Under the pieces are notes generated by a model. That model was not told the DNA's origin. It made no database searches and worked only from the letters and a program-made list of their open reading frames with translations. This document shows positions 22,842 to 35,270 of a stretch of DNA of 64,000 nt, one piece after another (the first letter of the stretch is position 1; every line of letters begins with the position of its first letter). The stretch comes from Valencia hispanica (taxonomy: Eukaryota > Chordata > Actinopteri > Cyprinodontiformes > Valenciidae). The position numbers and the translations under genes were made by a program. Location: contig OY747705.1 in NCBI GenBank assembly GCA_963556495.2, positions 23,958,501 through 24,022,500 of the forward strand. The letters run 5' to 3'.

Positions 22842-25730
22842 CCCACCCTCTCTGGTGGGGAAGGAGCCGGAGCTGGTGTGCGAGGTTGAGAGGTTCTGAC
22901 TGGACATTGTCGGACTCACCTCGGCGCACGGCTCTGGCTCTGGAACCCGTCTCCTCGAGAGGGGTTGGACTCTCTTCCACTCTGGAGTTGCCCCCGCTGA
23001 GAGGCGCCGAGCTGGGGTGGGCATACTTGTTGCCCCCCATCTCGGCGCCTGTACGTTGGGGTTTACCCCGGTGAACGAGAGGGTAGCCTCCTTCCGCCTT
23101 CGGGTGGGGGGATGGGTCCTGACTGTTGTTTGTGCTTACGCGCCAAACAGCAGATTAGATTACCCACCCTTCTTGGAGTCTTTGTGGAGGAGGTGGTGGA
23201 GAGTGCTCCTCCTGGGGACTCCCTTGTTCTGCTGGGGGACTTCAACGCTCACGTGGGCAATGACAGTGAGACCCGGAGGGGTGTGGTTGGGCGGAATGGC
23301 CCCCCCGATCTAAACCCGAGTGGTGTCTTGTTATTGGACTTCTGTGCTCGTCATGGATTGTCCATAACAAACACCATGTTCAAGCATAAAGGTGTCCATA
23401 TGTGCACTTGGCACCAGGACACCTTAGGCCGCAGCTCAATGATCGACTTGGTTGTCGTCTCATCTGATCTGCGGCCGCATGTTTTGGACACTCGGTTGAA
23501 GAGAGGGGCTGAGCTGTCCACTGACCACTACCTGGTGGTGAGTCGGCATCGATGGTGGGGGAGGACGCCGGACAGACCTGGAAGGCCCAAACGTGTTGTG
23601 AGGGTCTGCTGGGAACGTCTGGCAGAGTCTCCTGTCAGAAGGAGCTTTAACTCACACCTCCGGCAGAACTTTGAACACGTCCCGGGGGAGGCGGGGGACA
23701 TCGAGTCCGAGTGGACCATGTTCCGCGCCTCCATTGCCGAGGCGGCTGACCGAAGCTGTGGCCGCAAGGTGGTCGGTGCCTGTCGCGGCGGCAACCCCCG
23801 AACCCGCTGGTGGACACCGGCGGTAAGGGATGCTGTCAGGCTGAAGAAAGTCCTTCCGGGTCTTTTTGGCTTGTGGGACCCCTGAAGCAGCTGATAGGTA
23901 CCGACAGGCCAAGCGGGATGCGGCTCGGATGGTTGCTGAGGCATAAACTTGGGCGTGGGAGGAGTTTGGAGAGGCCATGGAAAACGACTTCCGTACGGCT
24001 TCGAAGCGATTCTGGTCCGCCATCCGGCGTCTCAGGGGGGGAAAGCGGTCTGCCACCAACACTGTTTACAGTGGGGATGGTGTGCTGCTGACCTCGACGC
24101 GGGACGTTTTGGGTCGGTGGATGGAATACTTCGAAGACCTCCTCAATCCCACCAGCACGCCTTCCAATCTGGAAGCAGGGTTTGGGGACTTAGGGTCGGG
24201 CTCTCCAATCTCTGGTGCTGAGGTCACCGAGGTCGTTAAAAAGCTCCTCGGTGGCAAGGCTCCGGGGGTGGATGAGATTCGACCGGAGTTCCTCAAGGCT
24301 CTGGATGTTGTGGGGCTGTGTTGGTTAACGCGGCTCTGCAATATTGCGTGGACATCGGGGGCAGTTCCCTTGGATTGGCAGACCGGGGTGGTGGTCCCCC
24401 TGTTTAAAAAGGGGGACCACAGGGTGTGTTCCAACTACAGGGGGATCACACTTCTGAGCCTCCCTGGTAAGGTCTATTCAGGGGTTCTGGAGAGGAGGGT
24501 CCGACGGATAGTCGAACCTCGGATCCAGGAGGAACAATGCGGTTTTCGTCCTGGCCGTGGAACACTGGACCAGCTCTACACCCTCAGCAGGGTCCTGGAG
24601 GGTGCGTGGGAGTTCGCCCAACCGGTCTACATGTGTTTTTTGGACTTGGAGAAGGCGTTCGACCGTGTCCCTCGGGGGGCCCTGTGGGGGGTGCTCCGGG
24701 AGTATGGTGTACCGGGGCCCTTGATACGGGCTGTTAGGTCCCTGTACGACCGGTGCCAGAGTTTGGGTTCGCATTGCCGGCAGTAAGTCGGGCTTGTTTC
24801 CAGTGAGAGTTGGACTCCGCCAAGGTTGCCCTTTGTCACCGATCCTGTTCCTAACTTTTATGAACAGGATCTCTAGGCGCAGCCAAGGCGTTGAGGGGAT
24901 CCGTTTTGGTGGCCTCAGGATCGGGTCTCTGCTTTTTGCAGATGACTTGGTCCTGTTGGCTTCATCGGAGTGTGATCTACAGCTTTCGCTGGAGCGGTTC
25001 GCAGCCGAGTGTGAAGCGGTTGGGATGAGAATCAGCACCTCCAAATCCGAGGCCATGGTCTTGAGCCTCCTCCGGGTCGGGGATGGGGTCCTTCCCCAAG
25101 TGGAGGAGTTTAAGTATCTGTGGATCTTGTTCATGAATGAGGGAAAAATGGAGCGGGAGATCGACAGACAGATTGGTGGGGCATCTGCAGTTATGCGGGC
25201 GCTCTACCGGTCTGTCGTGGTGAAGAGAGAGCTGAGCCAAAAGGCGAAGCTCTCGATTTACTGGTCGATCTACGTTCCTACCCTCATCTATGGTCACGAA
25301 CTCTGGGTGGTGACCGAAAGAACGAGATCACGGATACAAGCGGCTGAAATGAGTTTCCTCCGCAGAGTGTCTGGGCTCTCCCTTAGAGATAGGGCGAGAA
25401 GCTCAGTCATCCGGAGGGGGCTCAGAGTAGAGCCGCTGCTTCTCCACATCGAGAGGAGTCAGTTGAGGTGGCTCGGGCATCTGGTCAGGATGCCTCCTGG
25501 ACGCCTCCCTGGGGAGGTGTTTCAGGCACGTCTCACCGGGAGGAGGCCCAGGGGAAGGCCCAGGATACGCTGGAGGGACTATGTTTCTCGGCTGGCCTGG
25601 GAGCGCCTTGGGGTTCCTCCCGAGGAGCTGGAACAAGTGGCTGGGGAGAGGGAAGTCTGGGTCTCTTTGCTTAGGCTGCTGCCCCGGCGACCCGACCCCG
25701 GATAAGCGGAAGAAAATGGATGGATGGATG
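22842..25730 (+). mobile_element. RTE-like LINE with 13 bp target duplication
   Basis: GATAAAGGGAATA occurs at 22829-22841 and again at 25731-25743, directly flanking the element. The 3' end is a GGATAAGCGG motif followed by ATGGATGG repeats (about 25701-25730), the usual tail for this teleost family. The 2.9 kb insertion carries the C-terminal part of an endonuclease, a reverse transcriptase and a C-terminal domain, and is modestly 5'-truncated. GC content is clearly higher than in the flanks. A short antisense piece of the same family lies at 29541-29820. Confidence 0.9.
23112..25705 (+). pseudogene. RTE-like endonuclease/reverse transcriptase, frameshifted
   Basis: The segment 23112-23885 contains [12 protein letters not shown] and, later, a [13 protein letters not shown] and LSTDHYLVV pair, typical of an APE-type endonuclease C-terminal half. 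A frameshift near 23845-23880 moves to 23977-24786, which has GKAPGVDEIRPEF, NYRGITLLS, CGFRPGRGTLDQ and FLDLEKAFDRVPR (reverse-transcriptase motifs). A second frameshift near 24770 leads to 24794-25705, with GLRQGCPLSPILF and the catalytic FADD at 24935-24946, followed by HIERSQLRWLGHLVRM and a GRRPRGRPRIRWRDYV stretch near the C-terminus. Two frameshifts inactivate it, but the sequence is otherwise well preserved and probably fairly young. Confidence 0.9.
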
Positions 25731-25800
25731 GATAAAGGGAATAGTCATATTGATCGATATCGATAATTATCTATAAATATCACCAAATGTAAAAAATATA

Positions 25801-26097
25801 TTTTAAGTTCCTCCTCGGTCATTTTGTTATTCTTCAATGAACTAATTTTAACTAAGAATTAAATTTATTCATTTTTCAAACATGAATAAGTTTGTAAGAC
25901 ACAGGAACAAATAAAGAGACCTGAGTAACATCAGTAAATACAAAGAAAAGTCTTATTATTAACCATTATATTATATATTTTTTAATTGTTAGTAATTGAA
26001 ATTAAAGGATTATCTTGATGCATTTTAATCTTTTAAACATTTTATAACACATTATAATATTAATGGCTGAAACCTTTGGTTTAGTTTGTCAATAAAG
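25801..26097. other. no recognised feature
   Basis: AT-rich, possibly still part of the element that surrounds the LINE. Nothing coding. Confidence 0.4.
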
Positions 26098-26628
26098 CTT
26101 AGGCTAGGTGCACACGTAGCCAGTTTTTTTTTTAAACGAATATCCTCACCACCTCGTTTAAAAAAAAATCTCAGTCCACACCTAACTGCATGAAGTGTGT
26201 TGTTAAGCACATTCTTAGACATGCTCAACCTGTAGGGGGCAGTAGCTCCCCCAAATCCTATCCACTCAGAGTAACTTTCTATGTTCTAACCTCTAACTTC
26301 TACATGAGCTTGTAAAAGCTAGCAAGCAAAAAGCGCTTGGACAATCGATGATGCCACATCTCTGAGGGCATACATGCTGTTTCTGAGTGTAAAAACAGAT
26401 AGCACAAGTGATGTCGGAGCATTTTTGTCCCAGAAAGTGACGTTGCGGAGCTGAAAACTCCGGTTATTTCTGTCTACACGCAAACAATTAAGAGAAAGCA
26501 AACGCAAATCTCCGCTTTGGTTTTTAGAAATAATCGTTTTCTGTGATAAAAACTGGGTTTTCGTGTAAATGAGAGGCCAAACCGCAGGGAAATATCTGCG
26601 TTTTTCCTTTGTGTAAACGGGGCCTTAT
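26098..26628. repeat. probable DNA-transposon MITE
   Basis: The left end (AGGCTAGGTGCACACG) and right end (complement AGGCCCCGTTTACACA) are loosely complementary, and the right end resembles a frequent vertebrate MITE terminus. Internal AAACG-type words repeat in inverse orientation. No clear target duplication was found. Confidence 0.45.
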
Positions 26629-27269
26629 TCTAAGTGTTTTTTAAAGCGTTTTTCGCTTCTGAGGACCGGGGGCAGAACCGAGGGGGACATTTTAAAAGCC
26701 ACAGGTGTTGTTAGCAGCGCGACCTGGGTAAGTTTCCTGTGTCTCTCTGTAATGGATTCGCAGCAAGCCGGGAGAGGGGAGCCCTGCTTAAGACCACTGA
26801 TCGTAGTATTTTATTTGGTTTATTATTGCTACGTTTAGTGTTTTAGTGCGTCGAGGATCGGTTCAAAACGGGATGCAACCTTTACCTGAGTCACAGGTAC
26901 AGGAGAAGCAGATGAAACAAATTTAACCATTGAAATTTCCTTTATTGTGTATTAACTTTTATCTCCACAGCTCTACTCAAACAGCGATCACTTAAGCAAA
27001 GTTTTCACACTGGCTAATAGCAATCCTGAGACAGGGGATCAATGTTTCCATGAAAAAGAGGGGATTTGATTGCTAATAACCTATTAGCAGATAATTGAGA
27101 GATAATTGGATAATTGAATTATTGGGTTTAATTGTGGTTTAATTGTGGTTTGGTCAATATTGAATATAATCACAGTTTTTAAGAAGGAGGATATGGGTTT
27201 TTTAATTCAATTTGAATAAGGGTTCAAATGAAACTTGAAACACAGTCAGGGCTTTTTGGGTTTTTGGGC
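26629..27269. other. no recognised feature
   Basis: Non-coding to my eye. A short ATG frame near 26752 (MDSQQAGRGEP) follows a donor-like GGGTAAGTTT, so a relic of a spliced transposon gene is possible but not shown. Confidence 0.35.
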
Positions 27270-27277
27270 ATAAAAAC

Positions 27278-28503
27278 TAGGGATGTGCTCAAAATAATGA
27301 TTCTTAGATACATACCGATATAATAAAAAAAGATACAGTATCGACATTCTAGCCCTTACTCCTCCAAGCCATTTTGGGGCGCAGCAGCACCCACGAGTTT
27401 CAAAAGACGCTAAGAGAAGAAGAAGAAAAAAACTAATGGAAAATGTCGAAGAGTTTAGAAGCGCTGTTGTCCCTAAAGGCAGATGTTTGGATGCATTTTG
27501 GTTTTAAAGCAAAGGAAGGAAACCAAGGGATCAATAAAACAAATGCAATCTGCAAGCATTGCCAGGCTTCTATACACTACACCGGTAATACAACTAACCT
27601 GCACGCCCACCTGCAAAGACACCATGCAGACAAGCTAGCTTCTCCGTAGCCCAAAAAAAACACGGGACACCATGCAAACTACTTTGGACAACGCAACATC
27701 CAAGCTTCCATCTAACTCAGTCCATGCACAGAAGCTAACGGAGATTACTGCAATTTCCAGGGACTAGGGTCTCCTCGGAGCGCATTTTTTCTACGGCAGG
27801 CGGTATTGTAACAGCACAGAGAAGTGTACTAAGCTCAAAGCATGTTGAACAACTTCTGTTTTTTATCAAAAATCTCAAGTCATAGGATAAAGCTAGCATT
27901 ACCAAGAGTATCATCAGGTTATTGTTTTGTTGCTGCAGTGATTTGTGTTCAACCTGCCTTTTTGAGGACAAACCTGGTTTAGCCTTTAGATTTTAAAACC
28001 CATCATGTTATGAGGGGGATTTGTTGTTGTGCCAAATGTTAAAGCAAGATGGAACGTTTAAGTGATTTCATTGTGAAATATGTTATGGCAGTACATGGTG
28101 TCACAAAAAAGAATTGAATCACCAAGATGTTGTGCTTGTGTGAGCACAGACTGTACCCTTGGAAAGTTACATGTTGACGTGTGGTAATTTCCAGATTAAT
28201 AAAATTTTTGTACAATTAATCTGAGCACTTAAAGTTGCAAATATTTAAGCAAAACGCACTTTGTTATAATGCACTTTTGTCTTCAATAAATTGAAGAAAA
28301 ATGCAGAGTTCTGTTTGTTGAGTAAATGTGTTCAGCATTAACTAATTGGCTCTGGCCCATGTATTTTTATTGAATCTTATCGAATCGTGTCACATTGTAT
28401 CAAATCGTATCGAGACAGCTCTGTATCGAGGTACGTATCGAATCGTGACCTGTGTATCGAGGTATGTATCGTATCGCCATGTTATCCAAGGTATACAGCC
28501 CTA
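27278..28503 (+). mobile_element. hAT element with BED-finger transposase remnant
   Basis: ATAAAAAC flanks the element exactly at 27270-27277 and 28504-28511. The ends are TAGGGATGTG and the complement TAGGGCTGTA. TATCGA-rich words lie near both ends. At 1226 bp the element holds only the N-terminal part of a transposase (27443-27649 plus a shifted continuation to about 27765). It is a deletion derivative of an autonomous hAT. Confidence 0.88.
27443..27649 (+). pseudogene. BED zinc-finger N-terminus of a hAT transposase
   Basis: The 68-residue frame contains DVWMHFGF, then ICKHCQASI, and LHAHLQRHH, a full BED finger pattern C-x2-C ... H-x4-H at residues about 38-62. BED fingers bind DNA in hAT transposases and in domesticated ZBED proteins. 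The frame stops at 27647-27649, but the sequence after it (SKLPSNSVHAQKLTE in another frame, near 27700-27745) continues the family pattern. The gene is therefore broken by a small indel and then truncated before the catalytic domain. Confidence 0.78.
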
Positions 28504-28511
28504 ATAAAAAC

Positions 28512-29540
28512 TAAAGACTTTCTTCAATGAAATTATCTAAACAATGATTCTTGGTTGATTTCCTCTTGTATAAAGAGTTAATGATGTGTGGCTCATGAAC
28601 TTAAATTGCGGAGTTTGTTTAGGATTTCTTGATGCAGCAGCCGCATCAAGGTAATCTAAACTAACCTACCACATCTGCTAAGATGTACCTTAGATGGACC
28701 CAAGAGATGGACCTTGGGGTTCACGATATAGAGTAGCTACAAGGGAAGCGTGCACAGTCCAACACTGAGTCCAGATTTAATATCTCATTGAGACGTGCTA
28801 AAAGAGGCTACACAACATCTCTCTCTGTTGGATTTTTTTCTAGAGTCTTGACAGATGACAAGATGAGTGTGGTCGTCCTTGGGGACAGGAGGTCATCAGT
28901 ATCTTTTCCCACTAATATGAATGAAGTGGTGAACAAAAGAAAACCACAAATGGCGCATAAAGATTCTGACAACAAGTCATGTCTCAACGAGGTCATCTGC
29001 ATGGATGATCCCTGGTTACTTTGAGCTAATTCCATGGCCAGCATGATTCACGTCTGAATAAATTGATTGTTTGATCATTGTCTTTTTTGTCGACTCTCCT
29101 CGCACCCATTAGTAATTGTATCAACATCTTGAAATGTTTCTGTATGTTTTGGGCATTATTGTGGTGAAAAAAAAAGAGGGCAATGTTACAGAAACATTTC
29201 AAGGTTATGTCAATTAATTGATTAAGTGATTATAAGTAAAGGCATCTGGGGAATATGCCATAATTTTTAGAGTCAGGGAAGAGGCCTTTCACCTACTCTG
29301 ATCTAACTGCGGGACTTCTCAGCTGTGGAATGTTATGCTTAACCTTGCATTGAAGACATAATATTAAGAGACTGAAGGCAGAAGCTGCTTGCAGAGAGGA
29401 CAAACAGGATCTGAGGTGTGAGAGAGTTTATGCTTTTGCCTCATGTACAAGACTGGCCGTAATAAAATATGAGAAACGCCAATCCAGACTCCAGCCTCAT
29501 CCATATGGAAGGAAGAAGATATGTTCTTCCATAACCACCA
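28512..29540. other. no recognised gene; one hairpin
   Basis: Mutually antisense open frames at 28788-29024 (+) and 28808-29044 (-) have no domain I recognise. A 17 bp perfect stem is listed separately at 29128-29203. Confidence 0.45.
29128..29203. repeat. 17 bp perfect stem with 42-base loop
   Basis: CTTGAAATGTTTCTGTA at 29128-29144 pairs fully with 29187-29203. The loop is A-rich. It could be a decayed MITE or an RNA hairpin; no ends or target duplication are visible. Confidence 0.8.
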
Positions 29541-29820
29541 TCCATCCATCCATCCATCCATCATCTTCCCCTTATCTGGGGGGCAGCATCTTAAGCAAAG
29601 AGAGAGTTCCTTCTCTCCAGGTACCTGGTCCAGCTCTTCTGGGAATCACAAGGCATTCCTCTGCCAGACGCGAAACATAGTCCCTCCAGCATGTCCTAGG
29701 TCTTCCTCTGGGTCTCCTCCCGGTGGGATGTGCCTGGAACACATCACCAGGAAAGCATCCAGGAGGCATACTAACCCGATGCCTGAGCAACCTAATGTCC
29801 CAATGCATCTCAGTCAATTA
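29541..29820 (-). mobile_element. RTE-like LINE 3' fragment, antisense
   Basis: The minus frame 29572-29817 reads GRRPRGRPRTCWRDYVSRL and ends LLKMLPPR, closely matching the C-terminus of the LINE at 22842-25730. On the + strand it begins with CCATCC repeats (29545-29562), the complement of that family's ATGGATGG tail. It is a short 5'-truncated insertion. Confidence 0.87.
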
Positions 29821-30447
29821 TAATTTTCATACAATTACACAGAAGCGGTAGGCATGGATTCAAGCTTTTATTTATATCTGGGAATCTGATGCTGTGGCAC
29901 TGGGGGTGGGGTTAAAATAGCTCAAACTGCATCTGAAGACAGAAAATTCACTCGGTCAATTTTTTTTATCACAGCTACTTACTTACTTGATTTAACCTAA
30001 TTGCAAATTAATCTTCATGTGTGCAATAGATTTATTGTGATTGCAGCAACCCAGATCAATGACTAACACTGAAAAGATTATTCTAAAAAAAGAAATCATA
30101 AAAATTACATTCACAGGTAACAGTTGAACTAAGCTTATAAAGTGAGGTATATGACTTTGTATTTGATTGATGCAAATCCATAAAAACAACAAAAATGTCT
30201 GACTTTATCGAAGAAACTGACCGATATATTTCTGACATGATTTGGTTTTGTTCTGAGGAAGATTAATGAGGAGGAGCTCATTAAAACCAGAAATCCTCAG
30301 TATGTTCAAGTTCTTCACATTTAATTCTAAATTATTTTCAATTAACCTATTTTATCAATGTTAGTGATTTAGGACAGACTTAACTTTCCTTTGTTTATAA
30401 ATGTTTATTGTTGTGACAGACCACAGTATTATTGTCTTAGAAATATG
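29821..30447. other. no recognised feature
   Basis: AT-rich non-coding DNA with no visible repeat boundary. Confidence 0.45.
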
Positions 30448-30455
30448 GTTTAACA

Positions 30456-30864
30456 TAGGGATGTATATTGGCAAAAATCTGGCAATACGTTATGTATCGC
30501 GATACAGGGGAGATGATACGATATATCTCGATATATCGCGATACTATGAGTAAGACTATAGATTGTGATTTTTAAAACTGAATTTAACTGTAGGAAAACT
30601 GTCACAGCGTTCTAAACACTCCAACCTACTTTAACACCTCCAGGTTTATTACTAGATCTAGTTTATTTTATGGAACAAAGAAGGTGAAAACAGCCATAAA
30701 CTACCAGTTATACTTTTAATTTTAGTACAAAAATTACTGTCATCATTAATGGTTCTATTCAAATCCTTTAAAAAAAATCTATATTTTTGTTTTGAATATC
30801 GAAACAATATTGGGAAATAAAATATTGCCATATATCGGTGTATCAATATTTTCTTACATCCCTA
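30456..30864. mobile_element. hAT MITE, 409 bp
   Basis: The ends are TAGGGATGTA and its complement TACATCCCTA, and the perfect 8 bp duplication GTTTAACA lies at 30448-30455 and 30865-30872. The interior is rich in GATATATCGCGATA words near the left end. A truncated, inverted relative is at 51742-51915. Confidence 0.92.
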
Positions 30865-30872
30865 GTTTAACA

Positions 30873-31659
30873 TGTCTGGACAGTCTGGACTTAATTCACT
30901 GCAGCAGTCCTTCTCCATTTTTCTCCCTCTCAGCCATGCTGCATAAGCACCTTATGTTAACTAATAAGTGCTATCTCTCTCACACACACACATGCACAAA
31001 TTATTAATGAAAAATAATCAACATAAGTTAGGGGTAAAATTTTCTCACATTAAATGAGACAAAAACAGATTTTGTTTTGTGCCACTGTGCAGAATCTTAT
31101 ATGTGGCACGAAAGTAACATTGCTCATCCTTAAAGCATCCTTCCCAAATCAATCAATAACTCTGGTAACTGTGCTATTGAAATGCTTTTCTTCAGTAGGG
31201 ACAGGGAATCTGGTCAAAGTTGATTGGGTGATAGACTGAACCTATTGCATGTTCACCTTCCAGTACAATCCTAGCCATACATCCAGAGTTTTAATGAATT
31301 TAAGTATATGTTTTGTTAGCCCAACATCAGCCGCAGATCATTTTATCAGAACGGTTGTCTATAGTCGATCTAATTAGTAGTCAATAGAGCTTTAGGCAAC
31401 AAGATGCTTTATATTGCAAGGCCAGTTTATCTAATACGTTTTTTTGGCGATTTTAAACACCAGGAGGTGTAGAGAACAACAAAACAGACCGCTGTGTTTT
31501 TTTGTTTACATGCGTTTTTAGAGCATTCAATGAGCTGCACTTCTAGTAAAAAGCTTTCCAGCTCATTCAAAACTAGCTCTCTGTCAGCCATTGCTCCTTG
31601 TGTGGAAATGCGTTTACAAAATAAATTGTTGATTCAAAAACCATGGCACCCTATTTTAG
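30873..31659. other. no recognised feature
   Basis: Nothing coding is visible. A short CA repeat lies near 30980. Confidence 0.45.
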
Positions 31660-31805
31660 ATTTTCTTTAACCTTGTTTCATTTTTCCTCATCTTCACAGT
31701 TCTGCACTACTTTGTGTTAATCTATCAGATTAAACCACAATAAAATATATTAAGTTCCCTTGTTGTGACGTGATGAAATCTGAAAGAGTTCAAGGTGTGT
31801 TAATA
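31660..31805 (+). repeat. Tc1-family terminal fragment
   Basis: AATCTATCAGATTAAACCAC, then AATAAAATATATTAAG and GAAAGAGTTCAAGGTGTG, follow the order of motifs found at the end of a teleost Tc1-type repeat, at low identity. Parts of the same consensus appear at 36955-37830 and 43505-43660. Confidence 0.45.
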
Positions 31806-32935
31806 CCTGATCCTTTTATCATTCCTATCATTTATCAGGCTAGGGCAGCACAATATCAAAACCATTCATCATCACAATGACCTTGTGAGCTTTAGGATCA
31901 CAGTCACTAAAATCTATATCAGGTTTGGCCATCAAGGGCAGTATTATTTTCACTGATACTGTATTAGCTATTGTGATTTGGCATATTGTATTGCTCTATC
32001 AAAGTTCTGTCGGAGTAGAAAGTAGTGTCAAAACCTAGACCAAACAATTTAATAATCTGCTTGAAAGAATAAAAGTGAACAGTAACAACAACAAAAAAGT
32101 AACACGGCATCAGAATAATGTGGAATGAATGAAATGATTGAATGCTCATATTACGCACACCTTCAGAGATATCTGCAGGGATTCCTGAAATGAAAGGAAC
32201 ACAACTCCTGTCATCTTTTCAGTCACATTCTGTTTCTGTCTTAATGGTAAATTTTTCTTCGTTACAAAATTACAGAACTGATTATGTGCTGTTCTTGTGT
32301 TTCAGCAAGTCTTCAAATGTGAACTTTGCAACAGACAAATCATTCCTTAGGAATTATTCTGACTAAATCCGTGAGTCAAACCAAAGCAGACCAAAATATA
32401 TAACAGAGAGTGGTTGGGGTCGAGGAGGTATGTTTTAAACATAAAAAAACTGTTCCTTTCTTATGTTGTGGAGATGGTCCTACTCATCTGGTTTGCATAG
32501 GATCACACATAATAATGGAAAGCCAGATAAAGCCGACTGAATTCAACTAGAGTTTTTCTCTTGGAAAGAATGTAGATGAGAAATGTGTTGGGATTAGTGA
32601 AAGCTATGATGGCAGAGATGGGCTATGCGTTTTGGAAGAGATAAGGTTAGCGTAACCTGATGCAAGGTCTGCCTGTGCAGGACATTAAATTTGATTTTAC
32701 TTTAGATGAAAAGATGAAATCCTAGAGTCATGTGAAAAAAGGAACACCCTTTTTAGGACAGTATTTTTTCTAATGTATTTGGACATGTGGATATTTAATA
32801 TAAATGAGTTAAGATCAAGACTTATTGATAATTTTCTTTGGAGAAATATTTCTGAAATGTAATTATATAGACACCAGAACCATGAACATGTTTGGCAAAA
32901 ATGAAACAATCTGTAAAAAAAATAAATCTTAGGTA
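31806..32935. other. no recognised feature
   Basis: AT-rich, with no supported gene or repeat. Confidence 0.45.
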
Positions 32936-33240
32936 GAACTGGACCTGCAACATGACAGTAACCTAAAACTTACCATTAAATCCACAAAGGATGAATGGAA
33001 ATCGAGAAAAGGAAAGTCCTGGGCCAATTCTTGATCTCGTTGAAATGCTGTGGGGTGACTTGAAATGGGCAGTGCGTAAAAAAAACAAAAACGCTCAATT
33101 GAAACTGAGGTGCGGGACAAACCTTAATATTGACGTCAGAGACTCAGAGATAGCTACAGAAAGCATTTTACTGAAGTTTCTCTGCCAGAGAGGGTAAGAC
33201 TAGCTATTATGGGGTAAGATGTCCTTACTTTTGTTCACTG
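32936..33240 (+). pseudogene. Tc1/mariner transposase C-terminal fragment
   Basis: The frame around 33030-33100 reads LVEMLWGDLKWAV, matching the Tc1 pattern of proline/asparagine-isoleucine-glutamate then LW-x-x-LK, which carries the last catalytic acidic residue. Upstream, STKDEWKSRKG-like residues in another frame (about 32975-33010) fit the segment before it. Multiple indels disrupt it and no inverted ends were located. Confidence 0.6.
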
Positions 33241-35270
33241 TTTATTGTAGAAGCATAAAAAACTAGATCTAAATAAAAAGGAGAGATAAAAAGAGAATAT
33301 TTATTTTCAAGGAACTTAATACTTTATGTAAACATATGATTAAATGACTGGAAATGTGTTTGACAGTAAAATAAATGTTTAACATGAAATGAAGTCACAG
33401 TTTTGTTGTTATGTAGTTCTTTCATGACCACAAGAAAACCTCTAAAATCGCTGTAGGTCTACTTTATTGTTTTACCCACATCCTGCACTACTTTCTGGTG
33501 GGTATTCATGATCAGGAGCCAGCTGCTTGCTTTTTAACTCTGGTTTAAGTGATACTTTATTATTTTATCACGCCTTCTGGGGAAGCATGAAAGCTAAGAT
33601 GACTGACACAGCAGCAGTTGTACCAAGTCAAACAGTGGGGTTTATTTGTGGACAAGTGTATACGGAGGACATCCCCACCTCAGAGTCTCTTGAGACTCTC
33701 ATTAGGAGGGAAGATAGGAAGCTCTGGAGATGTTTCATAAGTATATTTGTGGATGCGTGTTGAAAAAACTAAGCCCAAGGAAAAGAGTAGGCAAAGACAG
33801 TACAAGTATATAAGTACAGTTAATCAAAAACAGAAAGAATTAGAAAAGAGAGCAATGGCTTCTATTATAAAGGGATTTCGTCCACCCCTACCTCAGAGGA
33901 AATTAGACAGAATGGATGGGGGAAGGGAAAGGGGAGTGCGGGTTTGTGGAGAAGCTGGGAGCAACAGCCCTTTGCCACTTGGATTGTCCCTTTGGTAATC
34001 CCTGGATTTCCTGGGCTGAGACAGGAGGTAGACCAGGCACGGAGAAGGGCTTACCGAGATAGAGTGAGGGGTAAGAAGAGAAAGGAAGCCGGAGGATAAA
34101 AAAATGAGGCAGAAGCAAAACAGAAACAGCGTTCTAAACACTGGTGTTGTAATTTCTGCATTAAGTGGTTTGTATGCAGGTATTGCTCTTAAGAGGGCTG
34201 CACTGTTTTGTAACTATTTGCACATGTGTGTGTATGGATGGTTAGGTATGTGTTTTTGATTGTGTATGCATGTGTGTTTGAGTGCACTGAGCATTAACAA
34301 GGATAGAAAATTGGAAGTAATCAATGTTTCCTGCTGATGTGATGAGCTCCAAGTGCTGTTTACCTAAAAAGCAACTACAGAAAGACTCCAAAAGGTTGTA
34401 AAACTATTTTTGTATTGCCCTGACACCAGAGGCACACTTGAGACATTCTTACTGTTGTCTTTAAAGTCCATGGCATGTTACACAGTTCACTCAAAATCAA
34501 AGGAAAGAACATCAGGTTCTGGGTGGTTTCTTGATAAAACTGTAGAAGAGGACAATTAAGATATAACATGCAACAAACCAGATAGTTTCCCAGTTCTGAC
34601 ACCACCTTGTCATAATAATATATTCAAGGTGCCTTTAAGAGCTCGTGGAGTAGAAGGTCAGACCGCAGCAAGCCCTAACAGTTTTACCACTGCAATTGTG
34701 TTTAGACAGTAAAAATGAAAACAAATCAGACAAAAATATTTTCTTATGAGTTAATTTACAGCCCTGTCCTATGGCTGATCAGGGGAAAGCACAACCTCAA
34801 ACACACACTCTCCTGGTAACTACCTCCTTTGGGGCTCCTCTGTGGGGAACAGAGATGAGATATTGCACTTCTTCTATTCTTGGGTTGCCCAGGATGTTAT
34901 TTCAACTCCCTACCTCCTTCCCTTTAGTCAGCCCTGGGTGTTGTGAACCCAGTGCCTTCTTGTAGTCTGTATAGCTAAAGCCAGTTAGACCCTTAGGAGC
35001 TCAACAGTGTGTGTTTTGGGTCAGAGGTCTGTCTCTTCTCTTTCTCAGGGAGTGAAACACAAGTGGCTCTCTGGGAAACGAGAGTGTTTGAGGAGAAAGT
35101 AGCACCATGTGACTGTTTTCTTTATTGAAGGCTGATTAAATAGCCAAATGCAAAGAGCTGCAGAAAGAGAGAGAGAGTAACATTGCAACCATTTCAACCA
35201 TCTTACAGAGCACTGTACTATCCACCATTTGAAAATGCAAAAAATATGGCAAAACTGTTAATTTAGCTAA
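33241..35270. other. no recognised feature
   Basis: About 2 kb of non-coding sequence. The frames at 33747-33998 and 33893-34141 overlap on opposite strands and have no domain I know. Confidence 0.45.

Larger units (their letters stand above)
22795..25800. repeat. hAT-like element end interrupted by a LINE
   Basis: TTAGGGCTGGGCGATATAG at 22797-22815 looks like a common hAT terminus. Sequence after the LINE (ATTGATCGATATCGATAAT near 25749-25767) is of the same ATATCGAT-rich kind. The RTE LINE at 22842-25730 sits inside it. I did not find the right terminus, so the outer end is approximate. Confidence 0.4.

Noticed and set aside
24478..25134. 218-residue minus-strand frame
   Set aside because: It is antisense to the RTE reverse transcriptase, whose motifs are clear on the + strand.
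28788..29044. Overlapping opposite-strand frames of 78 residues each
   Set aside because: Mirror frames of equal length without motifs usually reflect chance codon use. Kept only as unannotated sequence.
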